Source: Ooceraea biroi (taxonomy: Eukaryota > Arthropoda > Insecta > Hymenoptera > Formicidae). From it: a DNA stretch of 64,000 bases. Shown here piece after piece: positions 51,914-64,000 of the stretch. The translations under genes were made by a program, and so were the position numbers. The DNA lies in the NCBI RefSeq assembly GCF_003672135.1, contig NC_039517.1, positions 9,076,601 to 9,140,600 on the forward strand, given 5' to 3'. The notes below the pieces were generated by a model that worked only from the letters and a program-made list of their open reading frames with translations, was not told the origin of the DNA and made no database searches. The stretch's first letter is position 1; each line of letters begins with the position of its first letter.

Positions 51914-52173
51914 AAAGCGACCGGCGATGCCCACCGACTTCAGCAAGCGGTTGCCCGGGCTCGAGGCGAGGGAGGGACGACGCGGTACGTGCGGGACCAC
52001 CGAGTCCAGGGAGTCCCGATCGGTGTCACCCGAGAAGGGAGCACGACAGCACGAGGACAACCGAGGAGGAGGAAGCGGTGGCGAATGTGGCAGATCGGAC
52101 TCAAGATTCAGCCGACGGTCCCCAGGGTCGTCGCCCGAACCCGAGGACAACTCCTCAACTTCTGGCGACGAAG
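51914..52173 (+). CDS. candidate coding exon E (Arg/Ser/Gly-rich), strand ambiguous
   Basis: It follows the acceptor GTACTCCCAG. The first base completes a split codon from exon D, then the frame reads KRPAMPTDFSKRLPGLEARE and continues through a Ser/Arg-rich middle to SSPEPEDNSSTSGDE. It ends at GACGAAG|GTAGCC in phase 1. G/C wobble use is high. The acceptor has a weak pyrimidine tract and the donor a poor +5 base. The minus strand has an equally biased frame at the same wobble positions (from about 52195 down to a possible donor at 51907). It reads SSPEVEELSSGSGDDPGD and onward, with a good-looking acceptor of its own (minus-strand CTACCTTCGTCGCCAG), so strand is unsettled. Phase agreement with D, and the phase-1 end shared with A, B and C, favour plus. 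Product unknown. Confidence 0.35.
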
Positions 52174-52791
52174 GTAGCCCAGCCTCTTGTTGCTCGCATG
52201 CACACGCGCGTCCGTTCGCCCGCTTTCGGTCACGCTGAATTTTTCACGCTTCGGCCGCGACAGACCAGAGGGACACTCGCGTGTTTTCTGCACATCAGCA
52301 TTCGCGTGCGTACGTTTCGTAAAGTGATGAGTAAGACGTGAGGTCGTACAGTGACCAATTCTCCCTCATTCAATGATACATACCGCTCTGCTGGCTCTAG
52401 TAAGGAAGTGGTAGCTTAGAAGAGATACGAGGAGGTTTAATAATGTTTGGGAAGAAATTAATGGAAAGTAATCACTTGCGAACTGTTACGATGCGTCTTT
52501 CGTGCAGCTCGTAAGAATATCCGAATGTGCCGAGTGTCCGAGTGTGCCGTGAAATATGTATGCTCCCAGATGCGCCAAGTTGTGTTACTGATTAATATAG
52601 ATTGAGTAGAAGAGGAAGAATAAAATCCAATTTTTTATTGAGTTGTCTGCTTAAATTCTTATATTTGCGTACTAATTTTTAACAGAGGCGAATAAAACCT
52701 TTTTCGAGGAGATGCTTTCACGAATGTATCTCGAAGAATTATTGGCAGACAGAACTTTCTTAAAACGGAGATATTCCTGAGGCAGAAAAAT

Positions 52792-52811
52792 AGAGAGAGA
52801 AAGAGAGAGAA
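52792..52811. repeat. GA-rich simple repeat
   Basis: AGAGAGAGAAAGAGAGAGAA, a short low-complexity purine run. Confidence 0.8.
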
Positions 52812-53188
52812 TAAATGGGAATAAAAATTCGCTGTCATTGTGTATCAAAACGCTCAATCATAATCCCCTGCGATTACATGGAATAGCGAAAGTTCGATGG
52901 GATTTCCACGTTCGAGAAGTGCTCCCAAGCTCATGGGAGTTGTTGATCGTGGCTCTTTGAGGAATCTAGTTCACGAAGTTGCAAAGAGCTCCTTGATGAT
53001 AAAGGTGAATCTTGGAAGACTTGCAGTGCCCGCTTCGAAAGCAGGGACAATCTGAGTGCCTGGTACAGAGAAAGCGTTAATAGCCGGATTTAACTCGCTC
53101 GCGTGTCGCCGTTTCATTTGCACGTATGGTATCATTTTGCCTCCAAGGATGAGAATGCAACATGCAACCGATTTCATCTCATGTCGAG

Positions 53189-53215
53189 ATATTATAACCG
53201 TTAAGGTTATAATAT
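53189..53215. other. 11-bp AT-rich hairpin
   Basis: ATATTATAACC pairs with GGTTATAATAT around the 5-nt loop GTTAA. Stems of this sort are not rare in AT-rich DNA, so significance is low. Confidence 0.6.
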
Positions 53216-54814
53216 TCGATCATAATATTCTCCTGTTCTCCTGGGGAAATTTTTGATTTGGAGAATTTTTCAGCTCTAGAATTTATCGCATAAAAATAAC
53301 ATCAAAGCTTCGTAAAACATCGATAATTTCACCGGAATTTTAGATCAACCAGTGAGTGCTTGTTGTGTCTCGCTTCAAGCACTCGCAGGAAAAATTGAAC
53401 GTAGGTTGCATTATCGGGCGGTATTGTCTTCTATCTCAGAAATCCAATAGACCGAAGCAAAGAATATTTTCGTGTTCAATGACAGTGTGCATTGTTATTT
53501 TGCACGCTATAGAAGAATTGAAACTTAAGAAAAAAGGCCCTGAAAATCCTTCGAATGATGATATCAGCTGCCTGGTCTTTCCATACGAATTTCCATACGT
53601 GACGCATCCGACTCGTTTATACGTTTTACAGAGAAAGAAATTGCAAAAGGAAATATGCGAGATCAAAGAAATAACGAGCAATGAAACGTAACCGCGCTGC
53701 TTTATTCTTAGATAAACAATTGATGAATAGAAATCGCTTCTTTCATCGATCTCCTTTCTATTGTACCCTTAGAATCCGATCGTCTCTGTGTTAGCATTAC
53801 TCTTTTCTCTCTTGAATATTTTCATATCCTCTTACCTATCCTCTCGTAAAATATACAGCGCCTTCCACCACATGAATTTTCAACGTGAAGTTTCAACGAC
53901 AGATTCTTCGATTTCTCAAAATCGATACTTTTTTACGAAACGTGAAAGAATTCAGTATGTAAAATAATCGTTACAGAAATTCAGAGTAGCTTTTCTTATA
54001 GATATAGATTTCTTGCAGGGTATTGAACCATTCTGTAAAAAGACCTGATTAATAATTCTGATATCGGAAAGATCAAATGTTTGTGTCGCGATATTTTTAC
54101 ATTTCCAACAAATATTTTATCACATCATGATATAAAAAGAATTCGACACGCCATGCGTAATTAAACATCACCGAGATTGAATATGAATGTATAAAGTTGT
54201 ATGTGTGTGTCATGACGTGACATATTTAATTTGAAGTTTGGAAAAATTACATCTCGATCGTGGCCAATCATTCTCGCCAAGATCGCCGATAAGGAGCAAT
54301 ACGTTGATATTCTCGGCGATGCTCGAATCGCTGAGTTGGCAACACGACGTGGCATCTTTCCTCGTGTTGCGATCGGCACTTTACCTTTTTCTCAAGACTT
54401 TTGCGACTGCATCGACTGCCCTCGAGGCCTAAAAGTGTCGAAGCCATCTCGCAATATGTCAACTCGCGACGCTCGAGGACACTCCTCGGGTTTGCTGGCG
54501 ATATCAAGTTTCCTTGCACACGTCGCGATCACGTCGCTATCCTCGGACACTGTCTTGATACACAAGATATGCCCTGACAATGAGCTTTATCTGCTCAGCC
54601 GCAGGTTCTTTCACGTTTTAAGTGTTAATGTGTGTTTCGATATTAAGTAACTTTTTATTTTTTTCCAAGCTTCAGATTAAATTTACGTGGAGATGAATGA
54701 TGTATATATGGTATAACGGAATGTCGCGAATAAAAGACTTTTTACAATTCGTTTATACAAACTTTTTCCTGAATGTATATAGAATCGTTTGTTAATTCGA
54801 GAACAATTTTTAAC

Positions 54815-54850
54815 ATCGTGATTTCTATTTTATTTTGCAGGTGAGTATTC
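54815..54850 (+). promoter_or_regulatory. candidate recursive (ratchet) splice site
   Basis: TGATTTCTATTTTATTTTGCAG is followed directly by GTGAGTATTC, with the junction at 54840|54841. A branch-like TTTTAACAT sits about 25 bases upstream. As at 35012, a complete 3' splice site abuts a complete 5' splice site with no exon between. It lies downstream of exon E on the same strand, which suggests the transcript continues rightward past the window. Confidence 0.6.
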
Positions 54851-57800
54851 AAAGTGCTTGGAGGAAACGTCTTGTTGTTTGTTTGTGGCCTCAGGTATTT
54901 ACGGTAAAGAAAGATATTTGCGTAAATAATCAAACCGCTTACTTATGAATATTTAATATCCGCTAAGCGACGTGACTCTCTTCTAAAGCAAGATCTAACT
55001 GCATTCAATCTTTGCGAGTAAAAAAGGAATTTGCTTCAAATCATGAATACATTCGACAATTTCCGGCAATTTACCGCGAGGCGCCTGAAAGAGTCTCGCG
55101 ATACGGGAGACTCGTAAACTAAGTAAACGCACTTTCGTTGTTGCTCCGGCTATAAGAAGCGCAATTAATTTAAACAACTTAATTCCGGCGAAGATGCCGT
55201 AGCTTCGATCCAGCCTCGGCGTTTCATCCGCCGTTTCTCGCACCGGCGCTTTTTCGCGTCGCTTTGCTGGCACGAAAGACTTTGTTCGTTGCCCAGAGAA
55301 TGTACTTCGAAACTCACTCACGAAGTTGGAACGTTTCCCCAAACGCCCTTCGGCAAGAAAGAAGTATCGTTTCGATAAGTTCGGTTTTTTTCCCGGAACA
55401 TGACGCCCTTCTAATTACACGAAAGTCCCAAGGCTATCAATCAAACTCACGCTGCGTAATGTTGCCGCTTGCGTTTCGCATAAACGTCGACATCGCGTTG
55501 AAGTTTGGCAGCGAATCGCTTCTCGCTCATTAACTCAATTATGGCACGCGCTGATGCGGACAACCGTGAATAAACGTCGTTATAAATTATGTCAGTTATT
55601 ACTGCCTGGACTTTGCGTTAGTACAGCGAATAAACATTGGCATGATCTGTGGTGATAAATTATCAATTATGCAGTTATTTAATTTTCTGCAGTCTCATCG
55701 ATATTTTTTACCTTATAAGTCGATTCTTTCGTGAAGTTCGAGCAATGCCTGCGACGCTCAGATTTAATGGTATAGAATCTTATAAAGTCTAACTTTTCGA
55801 GTTAGGGTGGGAAATTTGTTATAATCTTCTTAACTCGATCGGCATTGTGCACTTATTGGGCATCGCGGTAAATTGGATATTCCGAGCAACCGAGCAACTA
55901 CGTTTAGTCACTGCTTCGAGAGGCGAGAGACGCTTAATTAGTTGTACCACGAGATTCATTCAGGCACGTCGGACATTCTCTTCTACATCGATTCTCGGTA
56001 TGCCCCGAGATATCGGTTGCAGAGAAGATATATTTCTCTAATAGCTTCCCTCGCTAGTTGGTCGTTGGTGTTCAAGTATCTGGAGCGCGGTGGATCGAGG
56101 ATCCCCGGGGTTGCCCCAGCAAAACTTGTACTTTCGGCGTACCTCAGCCCGCATGTTTGCGAAGCTGCAGCTATTTGCTTCCGCTTTTGAGGGAAAAATA
56201 AATTCTGACGTAACATCGTAACTTCCGTTCGCTTCGCTGACGAAGAAGAAACTCGCGCGTTTTATCTCGCGCGACGAAAGAATTTGCCAAGTCCAATATG
56301 CTTCTAAAACGTTGGTGAAGATAATTCCACGTGGACGAAAAATGCCTGGTTTACGAAAAGTACTACATTAACACCTTCGTCTTTTGTTCCTTTCGCTGAG
56401 AGCAGCAATCCATGTCTGTTTCCTTGAAATTAACTCTGTTTCCGATTCATCATACGAGACACAAGGATTTTAATCAGTAGCATCGTTGCAACATGTTAAA
56501 TGACGTCAAAATTGGAGCAGACCCCAATTTCGCGCAAGTTTACGAGTCTCACAAGTTTTCGCAGACTGTCGACGTCGTGCATTGCAAAGCGTGATGTCAT
56601 CCATGGAAGTGCTTAAAGTTGCTTCCTCGACAACAACGGCGGCAACAACGGACCACCCACCGTTGTTTTAATTAAATCCGACCGACAAGTATATATATCG
56701 AAGAATCTCCCGGTCGACGTAGTTGACAGTGACGTTCGCGTCGTGAATCCCCGCTTTGCCGATGCACGTCACCCCCGGATTATTTCACCGAAATAACTAG
56801 ATGCGGACGAAGGGGGTGAGAGAGCCCTCGTCGATTCGACGGCGTGTGGAATGCACTCGGAAGAGCACCCGACAGACATCCAAAGCTCTCCAGGAAGTTG
56901 TCGGTTCGCCATTCTGCGAGCTGTCGTGCTTTTTCGGACGCCTACTTCGGTCTTTTCCCGACAACACTCTCCCTAAGTCTTTCTCTGGGAACGCGTGATG
57001 GACTGAGGCCTCGAAAGGTTCGTCGGTTCGGAAATGACTCTATTTGCGCTTCTTGTGACTGCGAAGCACGCGGCTAATGATCTACGATAACGTCTACGTT
57101 CAACAAATAATTTAGCAATTCTCACACGTAAGCGCTCCTTGTGCACTGATCACAAAGTCCATTTGTGATACTAAGGAAAAACAGAATGTATTATCGAGGT
57201 GATCTTCACTTAAGTATCCGTGAAAAGAGAAGCGTGTTTTGGTGGTGCGTTAACCATCTCGCTGGAAAAACGATTCCAGGCAAAAAAAATTACACCTTGT
57301 TAGCGGTGGCTTTAACGCGCCGCGCAATGCTGCATCTCCGCTCGCCATAAATCATCCCAGCGCTCGCGGATCTCGCGCGGCATAACCGGAAATGGCGATC
57401 GGTTATCTCGCAGTTGGATACAATTCCGTTTTCGCGCGTTTCTCGGCCGTAATAATTACGCCGGCCGACGTTAATGTGCGATTAATTATTTTCCCGCATA
57501 GCTCGCGCGCGGTCGCCGAACTTTTCCACGAGTGTAACCGACTCGTCGAGTAATTAATTGTGAGATATTGTGTATGATGCTCGCGTGACGCGCGAGGCGA
57601 GATCTTCACACAATGTTACAACAAGCGTTTCAAATGACCGGCCTGCCGAGTCCTCGGGGTTTCCTCGTTATTGCAGTGCGAGTCCGTCGTTAAAAGCTAC
57701 TCCTCGTTAACGAGTTTCTTGCGCGCTTCTGGCCTCAAATCGCCGGTAAATCGTCCAATTTAGGGCAGCGAGCCGCGAACTCTTACGCCCCAGCTGTAAA

Positions 57801-60800
57801 TTCGCGTTTTATTCGGCTCGAACTATCAAACCGAGATACTTTCCGCGTCCTCGCGGGCGGACACGATCGTTAACCCGTTTGCGCGGAATTTCGTCGATCT
57901 CAGGAAACAGTTGAGCATTCGCGGAACGAGCGATAGTGAAAAGGCTCCGAGAAATAAGAACTCGGAAATAAGAACTTTAATTATCTTTCACGAAGTCCCG
58001 CTTTCTGATTAAAATGTCTCCTTGTGCCTGAAACGGTGTCAAGTTTTCCTCCAATTAATTTTAAGAAAGTTCTCTTGAAAATATTATAGTTGAATTACGA
58101 TTTCATCGTTCCAAAAATATTCTGACCTGAAATAGATATTTTCGTGTTTCACTGAGTGAGATCCGCAGCAGACGAATTTGTTGTCAAAATTTCGATAACC
58201 TTGCCAAAATTCTCGGCCGAATGTAACTTGGCAACAGCATGTAATAACAGCGCCATAAATCAATGTCGGTTGCAGATCCGTGCTCGCATTAATTCCGCCC
58301 TTTTTTTGCCGACCCCTCCTGTGGGTCGTGGTATGAATCTTAGTCTTATCTAATGCCACGACCGCAATTACTCCGTGAAGGGAGGGAGAAACGCACTCGG
58401 CTTCGCCCTTTATTCTCAGGACCTCGGGCGACCCAGAAGCATCCTGCTTCCATGTTGGGCTGTTATCGGCACCATGGTGGTAATTATTGCGGCGGAACTA
58501 GTAACGTTCCGCGTGGAAATGCGGAACGAATCATTTATTTGAAGCGCGATTCTGATCCTGCGAGCAAAAACAGGAGACGCAAAAAAAGTAGCTGCATAGA
58601 GCTAAACCGTAAATGTCAAGCCGACAAAGTAAAAATGTAACAATCCAGTTTCAATGACGCGTACGATCATGTTGAACCCGTAAAAAGAAATGTCATTGTA
58701 CTGACGTCACGCAAACAAGAGAAGCGCACGATGTGCTCGTGCATTTATGGACGGTCTTATTGCTCCAACGTATCGAAGAAAAGCTGAGATGATTGAATTG
58801 TTTTCCCGTCGAATATCGACGATACGCAAGCGTAGGTGAAGATTCCGTCGCTCGCTGAGAAACGAGTGGAATGCATCGGCGACGACCGACTTCGGTCATT
58901 AATCAGATGGTGCGGACAGCAGGCGGCGCGGCGCAGCGAACGGAACGGCTGAAAATGCCTGGATCGTCGCATTCGAGATTCGATCACGGATGCTAATGAC
59001 CCGACAAATTTTCCGATTGTTCGCCAGCAGTCGGCGAAGATATCTAGCCCCGCGTGATAAACGAGCTCGATCGCGATGGATCGAGGTCTGACGTGAAAAA
59101 GTCGCTGGCATTCTTTTATCGCCAATGGTGGCGATGCGCCCTGAAGAACGGCGGGAATAGAATTCCTATGAGTTCTCGAGTGACGACTGCGAAGCCGGTT
59201 CTTCCGCTGGCAGCATTTTTCGCGATGGATATGAACATCAGATAAAACAATAGTTCGAGATTATCTATACTTTTGTGCGCGATGATGAATAGTCTCGCGA
59301 GTCGCTCGATAGCGCCGCTTTGATACTCTTTATTTCTTTTTCTTTTTAGATGACGTGAATTGTTCTTTTATCGAATATCGTGAATCATCTTTAACGCATT
59401 TTACAGTTGAATGAGATTTCCTAACGTAACGTTTCTATTTACGTCGTTTTCTTTTATATTTTTAAATTTCCAATTCTAATGATTCGATCGGGAACGACTT
59501 CACTTGAGCAACTATTATGATTAGCTGCAGTATTTTCGCGGAAATCCATCGATGCATTGCTTCGAGGAAGCCAGCTTTTTATTGCCTTTTTAATCAAGTG
59601 ACCTAATTTACGCCCCCGCCCTATGTCGACCCTCCTCGTCGCTGTGACATCGCCGGAAGATAGAAGGAGCCTCTTGCGGCAGCGACTTGCCAATTGAAAT
59701 CCCCAACAAAAGAAGACAAAATGAGACCTTTCCTCTGAGGAAGCTAGCGGAAGAGCAGGAAGGCGAGCCATTTTTGTGGGTCAGGATGCGAGCGACGGAC
59801 CTCATTGAACATTCTTTTCTCTCGTCGAGACTCGTCCGCGGATAGATAGAGATATCGCAGCTATTATCCCCTTCGGCCAAACCGCTGCATCAAATGGGTT
59901 CGACAGAATAATCAGGCATCTAGCGTGAAAGAGATCCGACCGATACTGCAAATATCTTACTTCAATTGGAGGAACGAGGAAGAGCTTTCGCTAAACGCGA
60001 ACGATGAGCACAAGTTACTGGAATGTGTGGATCAAGAATGAAATCTCTTCCGAAAAGAGATCAATGGAATTGTTAATTTAATTCTTAATTCATTTAATAT
60101 GTACAGTTACTTTCTCTCTTTCTGCGAACTTCATACATTTAGCTTTCCCTCTTCTTTTCTTAGTGCTATTCTGTTTTTGCGTGCCTGCATCAATTCATCA
60201 TTTTTCCTCGCAGCTAAATCGCCTGAAATTTTCCAGTATGTCGTGGAGCTTTCAGTTGCTGCATAAAGACAACGGGCTGTTTAAATGTCATTAGCATACT
60301 CGCTACCCCGTGCATTTTTCATGCATACGAGAGAGTTCACTTCGTCGCCGGTTTTACCCTCACGGTTTCTACGCGGTTGCCAGGTGCGCGCCAACCAGGT
60401 TCTGCCTCTTGCATCCCAGATTCCATTTTTCCCACTTCCGGCACCACCCGCCGGAACTTTCGGCTCGTTTGAAGAAACGATCCGGCAATATTACCACGCA
60501 CGTGGCGCGCACAGTGACAGAAAGTGGTTCCTTCGCTAGGATGTGAACTATATATCCGCCCACGTAAACGCCATTCCGGAATTGGATTCGGCGAGATGGT
60601 CGGGGCCGGAACACGTGAGGCTACGCGTACGGGTCGATACTTATTCATTCTGGCATTCGAGAGCAGAAAGCGTAAAATATATACTCAAGTACAGCGTGCG
60701 ATACAGTATTCGTACACTCTGCACATCCCGAGTAATCAATAAATTAAATTACGATCGTGAGCAATAAAATAATAACGGAGAAAGATGAAGTAAGGATCGG

Positions 60801-61550
60801 CGAAGCACCTGGCCGACGCGCGAATTACATTTAGATATTTCTCCCGGGAACACATAATTACGTTTGCGTAGATACGATCGTATTCGCGAATTTGAAAATT
60901 GCAGATACTTACGCTAAGCTTAGGACACGTGTGTGGGTCATGTGCACGCTCTATAAAGTTTGGCGAGCGAACCCAGTAGAACGATCTTAATCCGATCTCT
61001 TAATGAAATTTCCGGCGCGAGGTCGCTTACGGCTTTTGTACCTATCAACAGAGAACGCAAACTGCTTCCGCGCTCGAGCATCGCGCGATTTTTCGTCCGC
61101 TATTCTATGTACAATACTTTTTGAGAGTGCGTGCACGATAGCCCATTTTTCGCATCGCTGAATAGCCGCAAAATAGGAAATAGGAGCGTGCGGAGGTCCA
61201 AATTGTCGGCACAGGTATCTGCTTTTGTTTTCAGGATGTGTGCACTCGATACGCGCGTATTTCATACGCTTTTTATTTTTTTCTCCTTTTTTTCCTCTTT
61301 CAGTTGCCGTCTCGCGATGTCGCTTTATGTGGATTCGCATGCAAAAAGCCGTTCCACGGTGCAATAGATATCACGGCTCGGCGCTCCCGCGAGAGATTTC
61401 GTCCTTGCTCAGTGTTGAACGTATCGGCCGTATCGGATTTATCGATTACGTATCGCGCAAGGTGACGCCTATTTTTCGCGCATCCAGATCTCCATAAAGT
61501 ATCCGATGAATTTTAATCATTCGCTCCGCTCTATTTTTATATACATCCAC

Positions 61551-61553
<3 letters not shown>

Positions 61554-61586
<33 letters not shown>
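61554..61586. repeat. (AT)n microsatellite
   Basis: About 33 bases of alternating A and T, flanked by further imperfect TATA runs. Sequencing length may be unreliable here. Confidence 0.95.
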
Positions 61587-61589
<3 letters not shown>

Positions 61590-64000
61590 CACATATATTC
61601 TTGCATATGTGGTATCATACTGCTGCCACTAGTTAGTTTATAGTAATTTAGCTACCATTCACTCGATACACAGCTGTTACGCCGCAGCTACGTAGCGGAC
61701 GGAGCGTGTGATCTCACGATATGGTTCCTCGGATGCAAATGAACCTCGAATATCTAGGCACAAGTTTCGAATCGAATCAGCCGCGTCCCCTCCACACGCG
61801 GAATGCAGACGCGCGTCACGTCACGGAGCGGCTGGTCAGAAAATTAAGGCGATTCAGGACAAGTGGCATCTGATTCACGTCGAGTCAGCCCGTAATTGCG
61901 TTCCGCGGCCATCAAGACAATTAATCTGTCATGCAAATAATTGCGAGGGCGTCTTTGTACTTTGGGGGAGACTCCGAATGATTAAGGGAATACCCGTGCC
62001 CGTCTAATAATTCCTAATCGTCTCACGTCTCCGTTTGTCATCGAATAAATGTCATATCCGGAACACGATCCGGTCACGATACGACTCCGTGAGCGTTATT
62101 CGAATAACAAGACAATAGGAAGAAATTTTGTTCAATGTGACACGCTGATGACACAGTACTATTACTTTTTCTTTATGCAAACTGCCATTTATTGTAACGC
62201 GCGTCTTATTCGGCCGGGTGTGGTTTGAAAGTGATTAAAAGCTTAACATAATGTCTGCGTTGACATAATTTTATTCAGGACGCGGCTGACGTCTCCTGAC
62301 ATCCGATATTATTCCGATATCGTATATGCGCACGCAACACGCACATCATCCCCATTTTTCAGCCGTCTGCTCGCTTCCCCGCGGAGCGCATTTTATTACG
62401 GGAAGTAACGCTTCTTTATTCGCCCCGTAAATTCCGCAGAAAGATGTAAGTTGGATTCCTGTGAAATATTCATGTGTACATATTTCGATGATGCACTCAT
62501 CCGCACGTGTATCTCGTCGTCGGATTCTGAATCGAGACGAGACGCACGGCGCGTCGCACAGAGTACTCACGATAATTAAACGCGAGCAAAATTGTCTATC
62601 GATATCCTACCTTCAGTGCTGCATTTTGCAATTCTGATATTAATATTCTATCTGCAAAGCTCGATTCTCTCAGGCAGGACGTTTTATCACCGGAAGGACT
62701 ACTATTGAGATTGAAACAATTAAAGTTCCAGGTTTTTTTGAGTGCTTGTTTTTGCAACCGCTTCTATACTTGCTCTACCGTCTCAATAAGCCGCCCTATT
62801 CTTCCCTTAGACCACCCGACCGTTAAATTAATACACCGTCTGATAGTGGCTTTCGCCCTTTTTTTCTTCAACGCTATTCTCCCTTTTCCCCTTCGAGACA
62901 ACCTCGTCCTATTAAGGATCCTCACCATTGACTCAATGAGAGGGTAAAATGAGCGACATGGAGCTTCTCATGAACGTATCGTTTGCAGCCTCTTGTATTC
63001 AAAAACAATGCATTTATTTCTTAAAAGCAGTGACCTTATACGCAGTGAGAGCACTTTTATAATATTGACACAAACTATTATAATAATTGCATCAAATTCG
63101 AGTCTCTATAATGCATTTTCGGTTCTCATGTCGAGCACGTAAGTAATCGCAAACACTTGTGGCGCAATCAGATCGGAAAATCAGCAGGTGAAAATTCCAA
63201 GGCGAAATCCACGTGCATCGAGCTTAGCAATCAAGAGACACTGAAACAATTACGTGAACGCGCTGCTTCACCGTTGCATTCTTCCAATCCCGTTTAATTC
63301 CTCATTATCGAAACTCGCTGCATTAATTGGCTCGGTCACAAGTTCACTTTACACACTATCGCGCGAACACGGCACGTCGGCAGCGCCGGGACGTTGTAAT
63401 TAGCGGACTCCGACGATCGACGATTCAATTGCAACGCGAGGCAAGTCTCCATTGTCCGATCTAGATACGCGTGGCTCTCTTTCTCTCTCGGGGATCGCGC
63501 TGCTGGCAATTTAAGCGTCTTTTCAGAACGCGGGGAGGTGTCGGCTACGGGCATCGTGTCACCGATAATTAACCGGCGTACGTTGGGACACTCCGGGGAA
63601 TGAACAGCTGCTATTTCTTCATCGCCGCCTGGTGGCAATTAACTCTCTTCAACGTCCGATAAACCGACTGGTACAAATTCGTTACGTCGACTTGTCTCGA
63701 TCTGCGAGGAGACCACCACGATTATATGGGCATATTGCTGCTTATACCTCGGGGAGGGAACGATTGAACGATTCCATTATAGTCGTGTTACTTAAATCGA
63801 ACAATCGAATCAGTCGATATGCCAGCCATAAGTTTTGGTCAAGCTTCTTTTTGATATCAAGTGGAATCACTCGCGCTAATTGCGTGATACCGAGGATAGT
63901 AGTGACATCGTTCTAATCGTGCAATCACAGAATCCGGAGAGGATATCGGCGCGATTTTCACGTGGCGCTACATGAGTTCCACTCTCGATCGACGATTGCG

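Larger units (their letters stand above)
52174..64000. other. gene-free right flank, intron-like, with a recursive splice site
   Basis: No exon could be supported. It contains a purine repeat at 52792, a hairpin at 53189, the recursive splice site at 54840/54841 and an AT microsatellite at 61554. Long frames such as 53356-53691 and 54231-54650 lack codon bias. If the phase-1 model is right, the common downstream exon lies beyond 64000 or is too short to see. Confidence 0.55.

Noticed and set aside
53356..53691. 111-codon plus-strand frame with a Lys-rich end
   Set aside because: No ATG near its start, no codon bias, and an 81-codon frame lies opposite it.
54231..54650. 139-codon plus-strand frame (contains WPIILAKIADKEQYVDILGD)
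   Set aside because: It starts from TTG, shows no G/C wobble preference and contains two short inverted repeats that account for part of its regularity. It looked protein-like but has no family resemblance I can name.
1..64000. Search for CRISPR arrays, insertion sequences, reverse transcriptase or transposase fragments and viral genes
   Set aside because: No regularly spaced repeats, no catalytic motifs in any translated frame and no bacterial-style gene packing. Only the non-autonomous foldback element was found.

Overview
The window reads as eukaryotic nuclear DNA from an insect, most likely a hymenopteran such as an ant. This is inferred from the very low coding density, AT-rich intron-like sequence carrying many CpG dinucleotides, insect-style initiator and DPE promoter spacing, GT/AG splice signals, and the absence of operons, ribosome-binding sites, tRNA, rRNA or phage genes. 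Species cannot be read from the sequence. Nearly all of the 64 kb looks like long intron or intergenic DNA, and most open frames are chance frames.

The best-supported genic signal is a plus-strand gene with several small exons far apart. Exon A (about 1691-1892) and exon B (31578-31740) each open with ATG, have G/C-ending codons, and end at good splice donors in phase 1. Exon C (50111-50200) follows a strong pyrimidine-rich acceptor and has phase 1 at both ends, so it fits either of them: A+C makes a Cys codon and B+C makes a Gly codon at the joint. A further block, D (50390-50718) and E (51914-52173), is phase-matched internally, and E again ends in phase 1. A weak extra candidate at 12535-12616 also ends in phase 1. 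The simplest reading is a very large gene with alternative N-terminal exons that all feed a common phase-1 exon beyond the right edge. I do not recognise the protein. A PDE4/dunce-type gene is one guess from this architecture only.

Two sites, at 35012/35013 and 54840/54841, join a near-ideal 3' splice site directly to a near-ideal 5' splice site (tract-CAG|GTGAGT). This is the signature of recursive (ratcheting) splicing in long insect introns, and both lie on the strand of the proposed gene. An initiator at 29341 with a correctly spaced DPE and upstream GA repeats marks a candidate internal promoter, followed by a leader exon with a strong donor at 29594/29595.

Other content: a 438-bp TTAA-bounded foldback element (14382-14819) whose inner arms are almost perfect inverted copies; isolated hairpins at 16488, 27021-27275, 39946 and 53189; GC-rich islands near 42.85-43.3 kb and 44.2-45.1 kb; and several simple repeats. 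No transposase, reverse transcriptase, CRISPR array, tRNA or rRNA was seen.
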